A stretch of DNA of 41,170 bases from Treponema sp. UBA4319 (lineage in GTDB: Bacteria > Spirochaetota > Spirochaetia > Treponematales > Treponemataceae), in NCBI GenBank assembly GCA_002393865.1, contig DGUD01000046.1:1-41170 (forward strand), given 5' to 3'. The notes below the pieces were generated by a model that had not been told where the DNA came from, did no database searches, and was given only the letters and a program-made list of their open reading frames with translations. Positions 1-8,612 of this stretch are shown here, in pieces. Position 1 is the stretch's first letter, and each line of letters begins with the position of its first letter. Position numbers and translations under genes: made by a program.

Positions 1-44
1 ATCTGTTGGCTCGTCCTTCGTAGGTCCGAATCCTTCACTCCCCA
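1..44 (+). tRNA. tRNA-Tyr, 3' part only (cut by window edge)
   Basis: The first 44 bases read as the tail of a class II tRNA: the 3' strand of the anticodon stem (ATCTG), a long variable arm (TTGGCTCGTCCTTC), a T arm (GTAGG, loop TCCGAAT, CCTTC), the acceptor 3' strand ACTCCCC and discriminator A. The ATCTGTTGGCT start and long variable arm resemble bacterial tRNA-Tyr; the anticodon itself lies outside the window, so the identity is inferred. CCA is not encoded (GTA follows). Oddities: the T loop has TCC where TTC is nearly universal, and the T stem has one T-T mismatch. Confidence 0.65.
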
Positions 45-52
45 GTAAACGG

Positions 53-86
53 AAAGGTGCAGATCGCATGGTCTGCACCTTTTTTT
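53..86 (+). terminator. Intrinsic terminator of the tRNA gene
   Basis: A perfect 11-bp stem (53-63 with 72-82, core GGTGCAGA/TCTGCACC) with an 8-nt loop runs into seven T's (80-86). It begins 9 bases after the tRNA end, so it ends that transcription unit before the next gene. Confidence 0.9.
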
Positions 87-101
87 GTAAATAATGTGAG
101 A

Positions 102-131
102 TTCCTATAGAAAAATATATCTTTATATAGT
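102..131 (+). promoter_or_regulatory. Possible promoter of the MBL-mltG-dnaG-rpoD block
   Basis: TATAGT at 126-131 is a good -10 box in an AT-rich stretch just after the tRNA terminator. The best -35 (TTCCTA, 102-107, 18 bp away) is weak. Position, 43 bp before the first start codon, is the main support. Confidence 0.4.
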
Positions 132-173
132 ACACTGAGTCTTACAAAGAACGGTGTTTTTTCGGGAGGAAGC

Positions 174-1118
174 GTGATAATTCATTTCTGGGGCACAAGG
201 GGGTCTATACCGAGCCCTTTGACGCCTGAGCAGGTTCAGTCAAAGATTATTGCGGCCATAGAACGTATTTCTCCTAAAGATATAGAGAGCCAGGATGCGC
301 GGATGCGCTTTATCGCCTCGCTTCCCCCGTGGCTCTTCGGCACGGTCGGCGGCAACACCCCCTGCGTCGGGCTCAGCTTCGGCAACGGCGCAAAATTCAT
401 CCTTGACGCGGGCTCCGGGCTCCGGGAGCTGGGGCTTCATGACTGTATCCCGAAGGACTTCCATTACACCCTGTTCTTCTCGCATTTCCACTGGGATCAC
501 ATTCAGGGAATACCGTTCTTCGGCCCGGTGTTCAATCCAAAAGTCCATATTGACGTGTACTCGGCGTTCCCGGCCGCGGAGACCATTCTGAGCCGGCAGA
601 ATTCCTGTCCGTATTTTCCCGTGAACGCTCGCTGGGAGAACATACGGAACCGCTTCACCTTCCATCTCATAGAGAACGGCGAGACGTTTTTTGTCGATGA
701 CGTCAAGATTTCCGTAAAAAAAATGAACCATCCGGGGAATTCGTATTCCTATTCCTTTGAGGAGGGCGGGAAGAAATTCATTTATGCGACTGACGTGGAG
801 CTGCAGCCTCATGATTTTGACCGCACGAGGGAGGAGAATTTCTTCTTTGAGAACGCTGATGTGCTTGTGATTGACAGCCAGTACAACGCGGACGAGGAAT
901 TCCGCAAGAAGAACTGGGGGCACAATATTTTTTCCCGCGCGGTGGACTTTGGGAACACCTGGCACGCAAAACGGCTCTATCTCTTCCACCACGAGCCGAC
1001 GTACAGCGACCAGAAGATTTACGCCATCCTGCAGACCGCGCGCTGGTACAAGGATTCCTGCGAGAATCAGGGGATGGAAATCAACCTTGCCGTCGAAGGT
1101 CAGGAAATAGAACTGTAG
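174..1118 (+). CDS. Metallo-beta-lactamase-fold hydrolase
   Basis: 314 aa. The N-terminus HFWGTRGSIP is typical of the metallo-beta-lactamase superfamily branch that includes cyclic-phosphate and cyclic-nucleotide phosphodiesterases (PhnP-like). The metal-binding motif HFHWDH is at residues 104-109, and further histidines (NHPGN, GHN, HHEP) can supply the remaining ligands. There is no signal peptide, so it should be cytoplasmic. The start is GTG at 174, with GGGAGGA (164-170) upstream. It ends 1 nt before mltG, so the two are cotranscribed. The fold and metal site are well supported; the substrate is not visible from sequence, and phosphodiesterase activity is inference. Confidence 0.85.
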   Translation: MIIHFWGTRGSIPSPLTPEQVQSKIIAAIERISPKDIESQDARMRFIASLPPWLFGTVGGNTPCVGLSFGNGAKFILDAGSGLRELGLHDCIPKDFHYTLFFSHFHWDHIQGIPFFGPVFNPKVHIDVYSAFPAAETILSRQNSCPYFPVNARWENIRNRFTFHLIENGETFFVDDVKISVKKMNHPGNSYSYSFEEGGKKFIYATDVELQPHDFDRTREENFFFENADVLVIDSQYNADEEFRKKNWGHNIFSRAVDFGNTWHAKRLYLFHHEPTYSDQKIYAILQTARWYKDSCENQGMEINLAVEGQEIEL

Positions 1119-1119
1119 C

Positions 1120-2169
1120 ATGAGCGGAAAAAAGAAAGCCCTTATCATAGTATGTATCTGCCTTGTCCTTGTCGTGGCGCTCGTTGCGGCGGGAGGGGCT
1201 GCCTGTCTCTATGCCGTGAGCCCTGCGACGGATGCCGCCGGGGAGCGGAGCGGCGAGCTCCGGGTTCCGCAGGGGATGACGGTGCGGGAGGCCGCAAAGG
1301 AGCTGGAGCGGCAGGAGCTCATCCGCTCGTGGCGGGCGCTCTATCTGGCGGCGCGTTTCAATGTTTTTGACAGGGAGAACACGTTCAGCCTGAAAAGCGG
1401 TCTGTATACGGTCAAGAGCAGCATGCCGCTCAAGGATATATACATGCTGCTGCAGACCGGCTCGCCGGAGAGCATCCGGGTGAGCATACCGGAGGGGCTG
1501 ACGATGAGCAAGACCGCCCGCGTCCTTGAGGAGGCAGGGCTCTGCGCCGCGGAGGATTTCATAGCCTGCTGCCGCTCGCAGGAGATTCTTGACAGCTACG
1601 ATATTCCCCTTCAGAGCATGGAGGGCTATCTTTTTCCCGACACGTATTTCTTTACGCCTGACGAGCCAGTGGAAAGCCTTGTGCGTCGGCTCGCGGACAC
1701 GTTCTTCCAGCGGGTGGCGGAGATAGATGCGCTCGACGGGCTTACGCCCGAGCAGCTTGCCCGCGTCCTTGTCCTTGCCTCCATTGTCGAGCGGGAGTAC
1801 CGGGCTGCGGACGAGGCGCCCCTGATTGCCAGCGTATTCAAGAACCGCATCGATAACGGCATGGGGCTGCAGTCCTGCGCGACCATCGAGTATATCCTGA
1901 CGGAGATTGAGGGGCGGCCGCACCCTGACCGCATCACATACGATGACCTCAAGATAGACAGCCCCTACAATACCTACCTGTGGGCAGCCTTGCCGCCCGG
2001 TCCCATCTCCAATCCGGGCATGGTCGCGCTCCAGGCGGCCGCCAGCCCGGCGGAGACGGACTATTACTATTTCGTGCTGACCGACCCGGCCGAGGGGAGG
2101 CATACCTTCAACAAGAGCTTCGACCAGCACCGCCGTGCGGAAAACCTGTATACCAAAAAGGCTCCCTGA
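1120..2169 (+). CDS. mltG: Endolytic murein transglycosylase MltG
   Basis: 349 aa. MltG (YceG family) cleaves nascent peptidoglycan glycan strands at the outer face of the inner membrane and helps end strand elongation. An N-terminal membrane anchor spans about residues 8-30. The YceG domain follows, with LASIVERE placing the catalytic glutamate at E224, and the downstream family signatures SPYNTY and LPPGPISNPG are present. Length is normal for the family. The ATG lies 1 nt after the upstream stop, with AGGA (1102-1105) inside the preceding gene as ribosome binding site. The stop TGA overlaps the dnaG ATG by one base, so translation is coupled. Confidence 0.95.
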   Translation: MSGKKKALIIVCICLVLVVALVAAGGAACLYAVSPATDAAGERSGELRVPQGMTVREAAKELERQELIRSWRALYLAARFNVFDRENTFSLKSGLYTVKSSMPLKDIYMLLQTGSPESIRVSIPEGLTMSKTARVLEEAGLCAAEDFIACCRSQEILDSYDIPLQSMEGYLFPDTYFFTPDEPVESLVRRLADTFFQRVAEIDALDGLTPEQLARVLVLASIVEREYRAADEAPLIASVFKNRIDNGMGLQSCATIEYILTEIEGRPHPDRITYDDLKIDSPYNTYLWAALPPGPISNPGMVALQAAASPAETDYYYFVLTDPAEGRHTFNKSFDQHRRAENLYTKKAP

Positions 2170-3977
2170 TGGCATCTTCGATTACGCAGGAATCCATCGA
2201 CGAGGTCTCGCAGAAGACCGACATCGTCCGCGTTATCGGCGAGTATGTGCCGCTGACGCAGCGGGGCAACGACTGGTGGGGCTGCTGCCCGTTCCACCAT
2301 GAGAAGACGGCGTCCTTCAGTGTCTCCGTGGAAAAAAGATTTTATTACTGCTTTGGCTGCCATGCTGGCGGTACCGTCTTCAATTTCATCATGGAGATGG
2401 AGAAGCTCTCGTTCCCGGAATCCGTCGAATTCCTTGCGAAGCGGGCGGGAGTGCAGCTGCGCTACAGCGACGGCGGCTATGTTCCAGAAAAGGACGACCA
2501 GGGCGCAAAGCTCAAAGCCGAATACAAGGATTTGTACGGGCGCGTCGCGACGATGTTCCATTACATGCTGACCGAAACCGAGGCGGGGCGTTTTGCCCTT
2601 GACTATATCACGAAACGCGGAATAAGCACTGAGACACTTGAAAAATTTAAGCTTGGTTACAGTCCTGCCGACCGTACCTGGCTCCGCGGCTTCCTCGAAA
2701 AAAAGAACTACAGCGCCGAATTCCTTGACAATTCGGGCTTATTCAGCAGAAAATACCCGGCGACGGCGTTCTTCTCCGACCGCCTCATGTTCCCCATCTT
2801 TGACCGCAAAGGCGATGTCGTTGCGATGGGCGGGCGCTTCCTGCGCGGAAACGCGGACAAGTCCCCGAAGTACCTCAATTCCGGCGACCTCATCCAGTAT
2901 AAGAAGGGCAGTACGCTCTATGCGTTCAACTTCGCCAAGCAGGCAATCCGCGAGCAGAAAAAGGTGATTTTCTGCGAGGGCTACATGGACTGCATCGCCT
3001 ACCACCAGTGCGGCATCTGCTATGCGGTGGCTCCACTCGGAACCGCACTCACGGACGAGCAGATCCGGCTGGTAAAGCCTTTTGTGGATACCGTGCTGCT
3101 TTCCTTCGATAGTGACGGGGCGGGGCAGACTGCCACAAAGCGGGCCATCCTGCTCTGCCGCCGCCAGGATATCACGGTCAAGGTCATCCGGCTGAGCGGC
3201 GGCAAGGATCCCGCGGAGATTATGCTGAATTACGGGGCTGAGACCTTGACAAATGAAGTGAATGCAGCTATATTAGACAATGATTATCTGTTGTCCAAGC
3301 TCTTGGAAGCCTATCCAAACACGACGCCAGAGAACAAGTCAAAGGCATCTCTGGCGTTTTTTGCTTATGTTGATTCCTTGCAGTCGGACATACAGAAAGA
3401 AGCGTGCCTGGAGCAGCTGTGCCAGGCATACAACATTGATATGGAGGCCGTCAAAAAGGATTTCATCAACCGTGGTCAGGTTTCGCTCCGCATAAGGAAT
3501 GAGAATACGGCACAGGATAACGGCGGCAGCCCTCCGAGATTGAAGACAACTGCCGAGCTACGGGCTGTTCTGACAGCCGTCACTGAGGATGCCGGTCTTT
3601 TCCAGAAAATGCGTCAGGAAATCTCCGCTGATGATTTTGAGGATCCCCATGCAAAAAAAATGTTCACCATTATGGAAGAATGCTGTGAAGACGGTGCTTT
3701 TTCGGTGAGCGGCATACTGAACCGGTGCAATGAGAGCGACGGGCTGCGGGAGCTTATCCTTCAGTCTGTGCAGGAATACTCGGCACATGCAGAGCAGTCT
3801 GTGGAAGATAGTATCCGCCTCATAAAAAGAAATGCCCTCAAGCGGCGGCGGACTGAAGTGCAGGAACGTATCGGACGGATGGAACGGAGTACCCTGCCGG
3901 AGGATCAGGCGCAGCTTGCAAAGCTTCTTGCCCAGAAAATGGACATCGACAAGCAGATTGCTTTGTTGAAGGAATGA
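2169..3977 (+). CDS. dnaG: DNA primase DnaG
   Basis: 602 aa, normal bacterial length. It synthesises RNA primers for replication. The N-terminal CHC2 zinc finger is complete (C40, H43, C61, C64). The TOPRIM catalytic domain shows EGYMD with E270, and D314/D316 in DSDGAG bind metal. The C-terminal third is the DnaB-interaction region. I take the ATG at 2169, overlapping the mltG stop, because the frame stays open far into mltG and an earlier start would leave the conserved N-terminus. From about 3240 onward the gene becomes clearly more AT-rich and carries a promoter-like element and a terminator-like hairpin inside the coding frame (see separate entries). rpoD starts within 10 bases of the stop. 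Confidence 0.97.
   Translation: MASSITQESIDEVSQKTDIVRVIGEYVPLTQRGNDWWGCCPFHHEKTASFSVSVEKRFYYCFGCHAGGTVFNFIMEMEKLSFPESVEFLAKRAGVQLRYSDGGYVPEKDDQGAKLKAEYKDLYGRVATMFHYMLTETEAGRFALDYITKRGISTETLEKFKLGYSPADRTWLRGFLEKKNYSAEFLDNSGLFSRKYPATAFFSDRLMFPIFDRKGDVVAMGGRFLRGNADKSPKYLNSGDLIQYKKGSTLYAFNFAKQAIREQKKVIFCEGYMDCIAYHQCGICYAVAPLGTALTDEQIRLVKPFVDTVLLSFDSDGAGQTATKRAILLCRRQDITVKVIRLSGGKDPAEIMLNYGAETLTNEVNAAILDNDYLLSKLLEAYPNTTPENKSKASLAFFAYVDSLQSDIQKEACLEQLCQAYNIDMEAVKKDFINRGQVSLRIRNENTAQDNGGSPPRLKTTAELRAVLTAVTEDAGLFQKMRQEISADDFEDPHAKKMFTIMEECCEDGAFSVSGILNRCNESDGLRELILQSVQEYSAHAEQSVEDSIRLIKRNALKRRRTEVQERIGRMERSTLPEDQAQLAKLLAQKMDIDKQIALLKE
3246..3274 (+). promoter_or_regulatory. Near-consensus promoter inside dnaG
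   Basis: TTGACA (3246-3251, 6/6) and TATATT (3269-3274, 5/6) are separated by exactly 17 bp, the best sigma-70 match in the window although inside a gene. The predicted transcription start is near 3281. It lies upstream of rpoD, where E. coli is known to have internal promoters in dnaG, but here a terminator hairpin follows at once. Confidence 0.65.
3281..3362 (+). ncRNA. Candidate small RNA or attenuated leader within dnaG
   Basis: If the promoter at 3246-3274 is used and the hairpin at 3324-3362 terminates, the product is an RNA of about 80 nt in the same sense as dnaG. It would hold a small 5' hairpin (CCAA GCTC TTGG, 3296-3307) and the 3' terminator hairpin. The extent is inferred from the two signals only; no homologous RNA family is recognised. 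It could alternatively be the leader of an attenuated rpoD transcript. Confidence 0.4.
3324..3362 (+). terminator. Terminator-like hairpin inside dnaG
   Basis: A perfect 10-bp stem, ACGCCAGAGA (3324-3333) with TCTCTGGCGT (3348-3357), has a 14-nt loop and runs into six T's (3357-3362). It has all the marks of an intrinsic terminator but sits in-frame within dnaG, about 615 bases before the stop. It would reduce or regulate read-through to rpoD unless ribosomes translating dnaG prevent folding. Confidence 0.65.
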
Positions 3978-3984
3978 GTCTGTG

Positions 3985-6084
3985 ATGGAACAAAAATCTT
4001 CCGGGAAGTCATCTTCCAGAACAAATACGGCTGCCGGGGGCAGTGCTGCGCCGGAAAAGCCGAAATCCAAAAAAAATACTACGGCAAAAAAAACAATGGC
4101 AGGAAAGACAGTAAAGAAGACAAGCAAGGATGAGGAGCAGGGGAAGCCTGAGGAAAAGGAGAAGACCCCGAAGTCTTCAGCCGCGAGCGAAAAGAAGAAG
4201 GCTCAGAAAGCAAAGCAGGAAAAAAACAGCCAGACAAAGAGCGGTGCGCCTGAGGACGAGAGCGATTTTGCCGCGGACGAGGATTTGAGCCTTGAGAGCC
4301 CGATTGATCCGCTGGTACAGAAACTGCTTGACTACGCAAAAAACAAGCAGGTCGTCTCGTGGGACGAGATTACGGAAATCCTTTCCGCGGACTTTGTGAA
4401 TTCTCCCCGCATGGAGGAAGTGCTGCAGCTGCTTTCTCAGAACAATATCCAGGTTATGGAGGAGTCCGACAGCCTGCTGGACGAGGAGGAAGAGGAGGAG
4501 GAGCGCGCCGACGAGGACAGCGATGTCGCGGAGGAGATTTCCGTCGAGTCCAAAATCGACGAGAACGGACGCCACAAGCTTGTCGATAACGGGGACAAGG
4601 ACAGCAGCATCGACGACCCCATCCGCCTCTACCTGCGCGAGATCGGCAAGGAGAACCTGCTGACCGCCGAGCAGGAGGTGACGCTCTCCAAAAAAATGGA
4701 GGACGGGCAGAATATCATAAAGAAGGTCATAAAAGGCTCCGGCATGATGATACCGGAATTCTTCGCCATTGCCCAGAAAGCCTTTACACGGATTGACCTG
4801 CACGAGCCGGGGCGCGCGCGCAAGGAGATAAACGAGGAGATGGCGGAAAAGCGGCGGCTCAAAAGCTGCTACGGCTCTGTGCTCAAGAGCGTGCTCTCGC
4901 AGATGAAGCAGTATATCGCGCTCAAAAAGCAGCTGTCGGACAACGATCAGAGCATGGCCATCTTTAAGGATGGGAATCTTGTCGCGCTGCACAGCGTCAT
5001 TGCGCCTGAGCTGCAGAAAATCGATATCCAGACCGAGGAGATAGAGCGCTTCAGCACGAAATTCCTTGATGCTACGGCCAAAATAGACGACTATCACCGC
5101 AAGCAGGACAAGCGCATGAAAGAGCTGCGCATCATCGATACCGCGGGACTCCGTTCCATAGGGCGCCGCCTTGCGACCCATTCCGAGAGCGTCAAGCTGG
5201 AGCAGGAGCTGAATATGACCGCGGACGAAATCCGCGAGATATATACGCAGATTCAGAAAATCGACCGCAAGCTGCGCCGCATCGAGTATGACTTTGAGAA
5301 CAATGTGGATGAGATTCTTGATATGACCAAGGAAATCCAGCGCGGGCGCGCGATGATGGAGCAGGCAAAGAACCGCCTCATCAATGCGAACCTCAGGCTG
5401 GTCGTCTCCATCGCAAAGAAATACACGAACCGGGGTCTGCAGCTTTTCGATCTCATCCAGGAAGGCAATATCGGGCTTATCAAAGCCGTCGAGAAATTCG
5501 AGTACCGCAAGGGCTACAAGTTCTCGACCTATGCGACGTGGTGGATCCGGCAGGCGATTACCCGCTCAATCTCTGACCAGGCCCGTACTATCCGTGTGCC
5601 GGTGCACATGATAGAGCAGATAAACAAGGTTGTGCGCGAAAGCCGCCAGCTGGTGCAGAAGCTTGGCCGCGAGCCAACCGACGAGGAGATAGCCCAGCAA
5701 CTCTCCTGGCCGGTGAGCCGCGTCAAGCAGGTGAAGAATGTCGCGAGGGAGCCGATTTCCCTTGAGACGCCGATTGGCGAGGAGGAGGACAGCTCTCTCG
5801 GAGACTTCATCGAGGACAAAGAGGTGGAGAATCCCGCGCAGCAGACGGCGTATACGCTGCTGCAGGAGCAGCTCCGTTCTGTGCTCAGCACGCTTCCGCT
5901 GCGCGAGCAGGAGGTGCTCAAGATGCGCTTCGGGCTTGAGGACGGGTATTCGCTCACGCTTGAGGAGGTCGGCCTGTACTTCAATGTCACGAGGGAGCGA
6001 ATCCGTCAGATTGAGGCAAAGGCACTGCGCCGCCTGCGTCATCCCCGGAGGGCATCTAACCTGCGCGATTATGTGGAGACTTGA
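3985..6084 (+). CDS. rpoD: Primary sigma factor RpoD (sigma-70)
   Basis: 699 aa housekeeping sigma factor that directs RNA polymerase to -35/-10 promoters. Region 1.1-like sequence is at about 105-150, followed by an acidic run and the long non-conserved region. Region 2 starts near residue 469 ([12 protein letters not shown], then [11 protein letters not shown] and [13 protein letters not shown]). Region 3 follows, and region 4.2 is near 655-685 ([22 protein letters not shown]). A GTG lies directly before the ATG at 3982; either could start, and I prefer the ATG, with GAAGGA (3968-3973) upstream. The first 85-90 residues are an unusual lysine/serine/alanine/glutamate-rich, presumably disordered extension. 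It follows dnaG with a 7-nt gap (4 nt if the GTG is used). Confidence 0.97.
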   Translation: MEQKSSGKSSSRTNTAAGGSAAPEKPKSKKNTTAKKTMAGKTVKKTSKDEEQGKPEEKEKTPKSSAASEKKKAQKAKQEKNSQTKSGAPEDESDFAADEDLSLESPIDPLVQKLLDYAKNKQVVSWDEITEILSADFVNSPRMEEVLQLLSQNNIQVMEESDSLLDEEEEEEERADEDSDVAEEISVESKIDENGRHKLVDNGDKDSSIDDPIRLYLREIGKENLLTAEQEVTLSKKMEDGQNIIKKVIKGSGMMIPEFFAIAQKAFTRIDLHEPGRARKEINEEMAEKRRLKSCYGSVLKSVLSQMKQYIALKKQLSDNDQSMAIFKDGNLVALHSVIAPELQKIDIQTEEIERFSTKFLDATAKIDDYHRKQDKRMKELRIIDTAGLRSIGRRLATHSESVKLEQELNMTADEIREIYTQIQKIDRKLRRIEYDFENNVDEILDMTKEIQRGRAMMEQAKNRLINANLRLVVSIAKKYTNRGLQLFDLIQEGNIGLIKAVEKFEYRKGYKFSTYATWWIRQAITRSISDQARTIRVPVHMIEQINKVVRESRQLVQKLGREPTDEEIAQQLSWPVSRVKQVKNVAREPISLETPIGEEEDSSLGDFIEDKEVENPAQQTAYTLLQEQLRSVLSTLPLREQEVLKMRFGLEDGYSLTLEEVGLYFNVTRERIRQIEAKALRRLRHPRRASNLRDYVET

Positions 6085-6147
6085 TGCGGGCTTTTGCAGC
6101 GCGTTCCTGAGGGACTCCGAAATCTGCGTTTTTGGGAATGTGCTGTA

Positions 6148-6176
6148 TAGACATAAGTGAACAAATACTGTATATT
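6148..6176 (+). promoter_or_regulatory. Promoter of the zinc-ribbon coiled-coil gene
   Basis: TAGACA (6148-6153) and TATATT (6171-6176), each 5/6 to consensus, are spaced 17 bp. The predicted start near 6183 leaves a short leader containing AGAGGT (6201-6206) before the ATG at 6213. Confidence 0.75.
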
Positions 6177-6212
6177 GTTACGATAGAGCATTTTAGAGGT
6201 AGAGGTCATTTA

Positions 6213-7091
6213 ATGCAAATGTCAGAGATTCTCGACAAGCTGAAGAATTTACAGGATGTGCTTGCCGAAAAATATGAGATTGAGGAAAAACGGAAGGAGC
6301 TGCCCAAAAGTGTGAGCGGCAGCAAAGAACTGCTTGAGCGCACGCAGAAGGAATTTATAGACAAGAACGCTGAGTATGAGGCCGAGAAGGCAAAGGTCTC
6401 CGCGCTGAAGCTGGAGCTTGACGAGGCGGTCAAAGCCCGCGAGTCAGGCGAGAAGAATATGGATTCCATCAAGACGCACCGTGAGTATGAGGTTCTTGAG
6501 AAGCAGATTTCCGAGGCGAAGGAGCGCGAGGACAGCCTGCGCAAGGATTTGCAGAAAGAAGAGAAGCTTCGCGACGAGCTGAAGGATAACCTTGCGGGAA
6601 TCGAGGGACTGATAGAGACGACAAAGAAAGATGTCGAGGAAAGCGAGGAAAGCCTTTCCAAAGAAATGGCCTCCTATGACAGCCAGCTCTCTGATTTGCG
6701 TGAGAAAGAGACGGTCATGTCCGAGGGTATTGACTCTGAGACGATATTCAAGTTCCAGAGAATCATACAGCGCAACCGCAAAGGCATCGTTGCCGTCAAG
6801 GGCAATGTCTGCGATGGCTGCCACATGATTCTTCCGGCTCAGTTCGCGAACGAGGTTCACCGCGGGGAGAAGATTCTGTTCTGTCCGTATTGCAGCCGCA
6901 TCCTGTATTACGAGGATTCCGTGGAGGGCAAGAACGATTTCTATACGATGAACGATACTGGCAGCCTTGCGGACTTTGGCGAGGATGACGCTGATTTGTA
7001 CGAGGATGGAGAGCTTCTTGGGGAGGAAGGAATCGACGAGCTCGATGTGGACGCTTCCGACTCCATGAAGAGTGGGGAACAGTATGACTGA
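6213..7091 (+). CDS. Coiled-coil protein with C-terminal C4 zinc ribbon (CT398/DUF164-like)
   Basis: 292 aa. Residues 1-190 are a charged, heptad-like coiled coil rich in E, K and L. A zinc ribbon follows with C200-x2-C203 (CDGC) and C224-x2-C227 (CPYC). The last 50 residues are very acidic. This matches the widespread C4-type zinc-ribbon family (PF02591, chlamydial CT398 type), whose molecular role is poorly defined; binding to sigma-54 and secretion proteins has been reported for CT398. I start at the ATG at 6213, after AGAGGT and the promoter, rather than at in-frame codons upstream of the promoter. A methionine two codons later is also possible. Its position after rpoD recalls T. pallidum TP0494 (from memory). 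Confidence 0.85.
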   Translation: MQMSEILDKLKNLQDVLAEKYEIEEKRKELPKSVSGSKELLERTQKEFIDKNAEYEAEKAKVSALKLELDEAVKARESGEKNMDSIKTHREYEVLEKQISEAKEREDSLRKDLQKEEKLRDELKDNLAGIEGLIETTKKDVEESEESLSKEMASYDSQLSDLREKETVMSEGIDSETIFKFQRIIQRNRKGIVAVKGNVCDGCHMILPAQFANEVHRGEKILFCPYCSRILYYEDSVEGKNDFYTMNDTGSLADFGEDDADLYEDGELLGEEGIDELDVDASDSMKSGEQYD

Positions 7092-7175
7092 GCGGTTCCG
7101 GGACTTGTCGGGTTCCGGTATATGCTGTGCATGATTGATGGGGGTGCCGATGCGTGGGGGCGTTGGCAGCCCTAT

Positions 7176-7539
7176 GGATATAAAAGATAGTCGCGCGCTG
7201 TGGGGCTGATGATAGCCGTGCAGCGTGAGGCAAAGTCCGGGCTCCGCCGGAAAAGATGCCGGTCAACAACCGGGGGGCAGCAGGCAAACTGCTGCCAACA
7301 GATAGTACTACAGAAAATAACCGCCCGCATGTATTTGCGGGTAAGGGTGAAAAGGCAGGGTAAGAGCCTACCGCATTTTTGGTAACAAAAGTGGCATAAG
7401 CAAACCTCATCTGGAGCAAAATCATATAGCGGTTTGGTATTCCGGCCTTAGTACCGCGGGTAGGTTGCTGGAGGTGGCGGGCAACCGCCATCGCAGATAG
7501 ATGGCTATATAATCCAGAACTCGGCTTATTTTTATATCC
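7176..7539 (+). ncRNA. rnpB: RNase P RNA (bacterial type A)
   Basis: The RNA subunit of RNase P removes 5' leaders from tRNA precursors. Conserved regions are directly readable: GAGGCAAAGTCCGGGCTC (7226-7243; usual GAGGAAAGTCCGG), ACAGAAAATAACCGCC (from 7311), AAGGGTGAAAAGGCAGGGTA (from 7344) with AGAGCCTACCG following, and AGATAGATGGCTAT (7494-7507) followed by CAGAACTCGGCTTA. The ends are set by helix P1, a perfect 10-bp pairing of GGATATAAAA (7176-7185) with TTTTATATCC (7530-7539). Seven T's follow at 7540-7546. I see no clear promoter of its own, and it may be processed from the upstream gene's transcript. Confidence 0.95.
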
Positions 7540-7613
7540 TTTTTTTGTTTGCCGGGAGCGGTTCCAAAGGCTGCGCGTTTTGGGGCTTGCTCATTGTCCT
7601 TTTGGGTGGAAAA

Positions 7614-8576
7614 ATGCTGGGGAAGAAGAGAGCGTACGGCAGGGTAGCGCGAAAAGACAGTAGAATTGTACTGCGGATAATCATACTCGCTTCCGTGCTG
7701 CTGCTTATCGCGGCTGCTGTCTGGCTTTGCTACAGGCTGACGCGCAAGTACGTGAGGAATTCCAATTCTGTTTCTGCCCTGTACAATTATTGGGAAGAGG
7801 GCGACAACAAAAAAGTCTACGAGATAGCGGACGCGATATTGGACAGGTCTCCGCTCCATAATACCGCGCGCACGATGCGCGGCTTCAGTGCGTTCAAGCT
7901 TGGCTTTGCCGAGCCTGATGATATGACGCAGCGTCAGACCTATTTTGACCGCGCCATCAATGATTTGCGGGTTGCCCTCCAGACTGCCCGCCGTGACTCG
8001 GTCGGCCAGACTGAATACGTGCTCGGCCTGACGTATTTCCACAAAGACAAATCATCTTCCTTCCATTATTATGCCGACCTCGCGGTCAAGTATCTTGAGG
8101 ATGCGCGTGAGCACGGTTACAAGTCGGACGATATCCCGGAGCTTCTAGGTCTCAGCTATGCGGATTTGGGCGACACCGGGAAGAGCCTTGAGTCGTTTAC
8201 GGAGGCGCTGCTGATACGGGAAAGCGATACGCTCCTGTACAATATCGCAAAGCAGTATTTCAAAAACGGCGATGGGGCGGTCGCAAAGCAGTACCTTGTC
8301 CGCGCGCTGCAGATGTCCGGCGATGACGACATATTGATAAAAAGCCATTTTATTCTTGGGCAGATATATACGGGCGAGAAAAACTACTCCGCCGCAAAAA
8401 GTGAATTCGAATCAATTTTGGAAAAAAATGTGAATTCTGCTGACGCGCACTACGGACTTGGTGTATTATATGAGCAGCAGGGCGACATGGCGAAAGCCCG
8501 TGCGGAATGGCGGACGTGCCTGAAATTGCAGGCCGAATATCCTGCCGCTGAAAAGAAACTTTCTGAGATCAGATAA
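7614..8576 (+). CDS. Membrane-anchored TPR-repeat protein
   Basis: 320 aa. A basic N-terminus leads to one membrane segment (about residues 19-40). The rest is helical with tetratricopeptide-like repeats, for example PELLGLSYADLGDTGKSLESF and, near the C-terminus, SADAHYGLGVLYEQQGDMAK with KARAEW after it. Such proteins are scaffolds; the position directly before mreB suggests a link to the elongation machinery, as inference. I choose the ATG at 7614 with GGTGGA upstream. The frame stays open back to 7545, but those codons lie in the T-run and spacer after rnpB. The gene ends 36 bases before mreB. Confidence 0.8.
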   Translation: MLGKKRAYGRVARKDSRIVLRIIILASVLLLIAAAVWLCYRLTRKYVRNSNSVSALYNYWEEGDNKKVYEIADAILDRSPLHNTARTMRGFSAFKLGFAEPDDMTQRQTYFDRAINDLRVALQTARRDSVGQTEYVLGLTYFHKDKSSSFHYYADLAVKYLEDAREHGYKSDDIPELLGLSYADLGDTGKSLESFTEALLIRESDTLLYNIAKQYFKNGDGAVAKQYLVRALQMSGDDDILIKSHFILGQIYTGEKNYSAAKSEFESILEKNVNSADAHYGLGVLYEQQGDMAKARAEWRTCLKLQAEYPAAEKKLSEIR

Positions 8577-8612
8577 AATGTATGTTCGGTATATGGAGGA
8601 TTGTGTAAAAAA

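Noticed and set aside
1980..2168. N-terminal extension of dnaG into mltG
   Set aside because: The residues are out-of-frame mltG sequence; the conserved primase N-terminus begins at the overlapping ATG at 2169.
4177..5181. Open 334-codon frame antisense to rpoD
   Set aside because: Leucine-rich mirror of acidic and lysine-rich rpoD codons; no start signal.
7540..7546. T-run after rnpB as a classical intrinsic terminator
   Set aside because: There is no local hairpin before it; the P1 strand pairs with the distant 5' end of the RNA.
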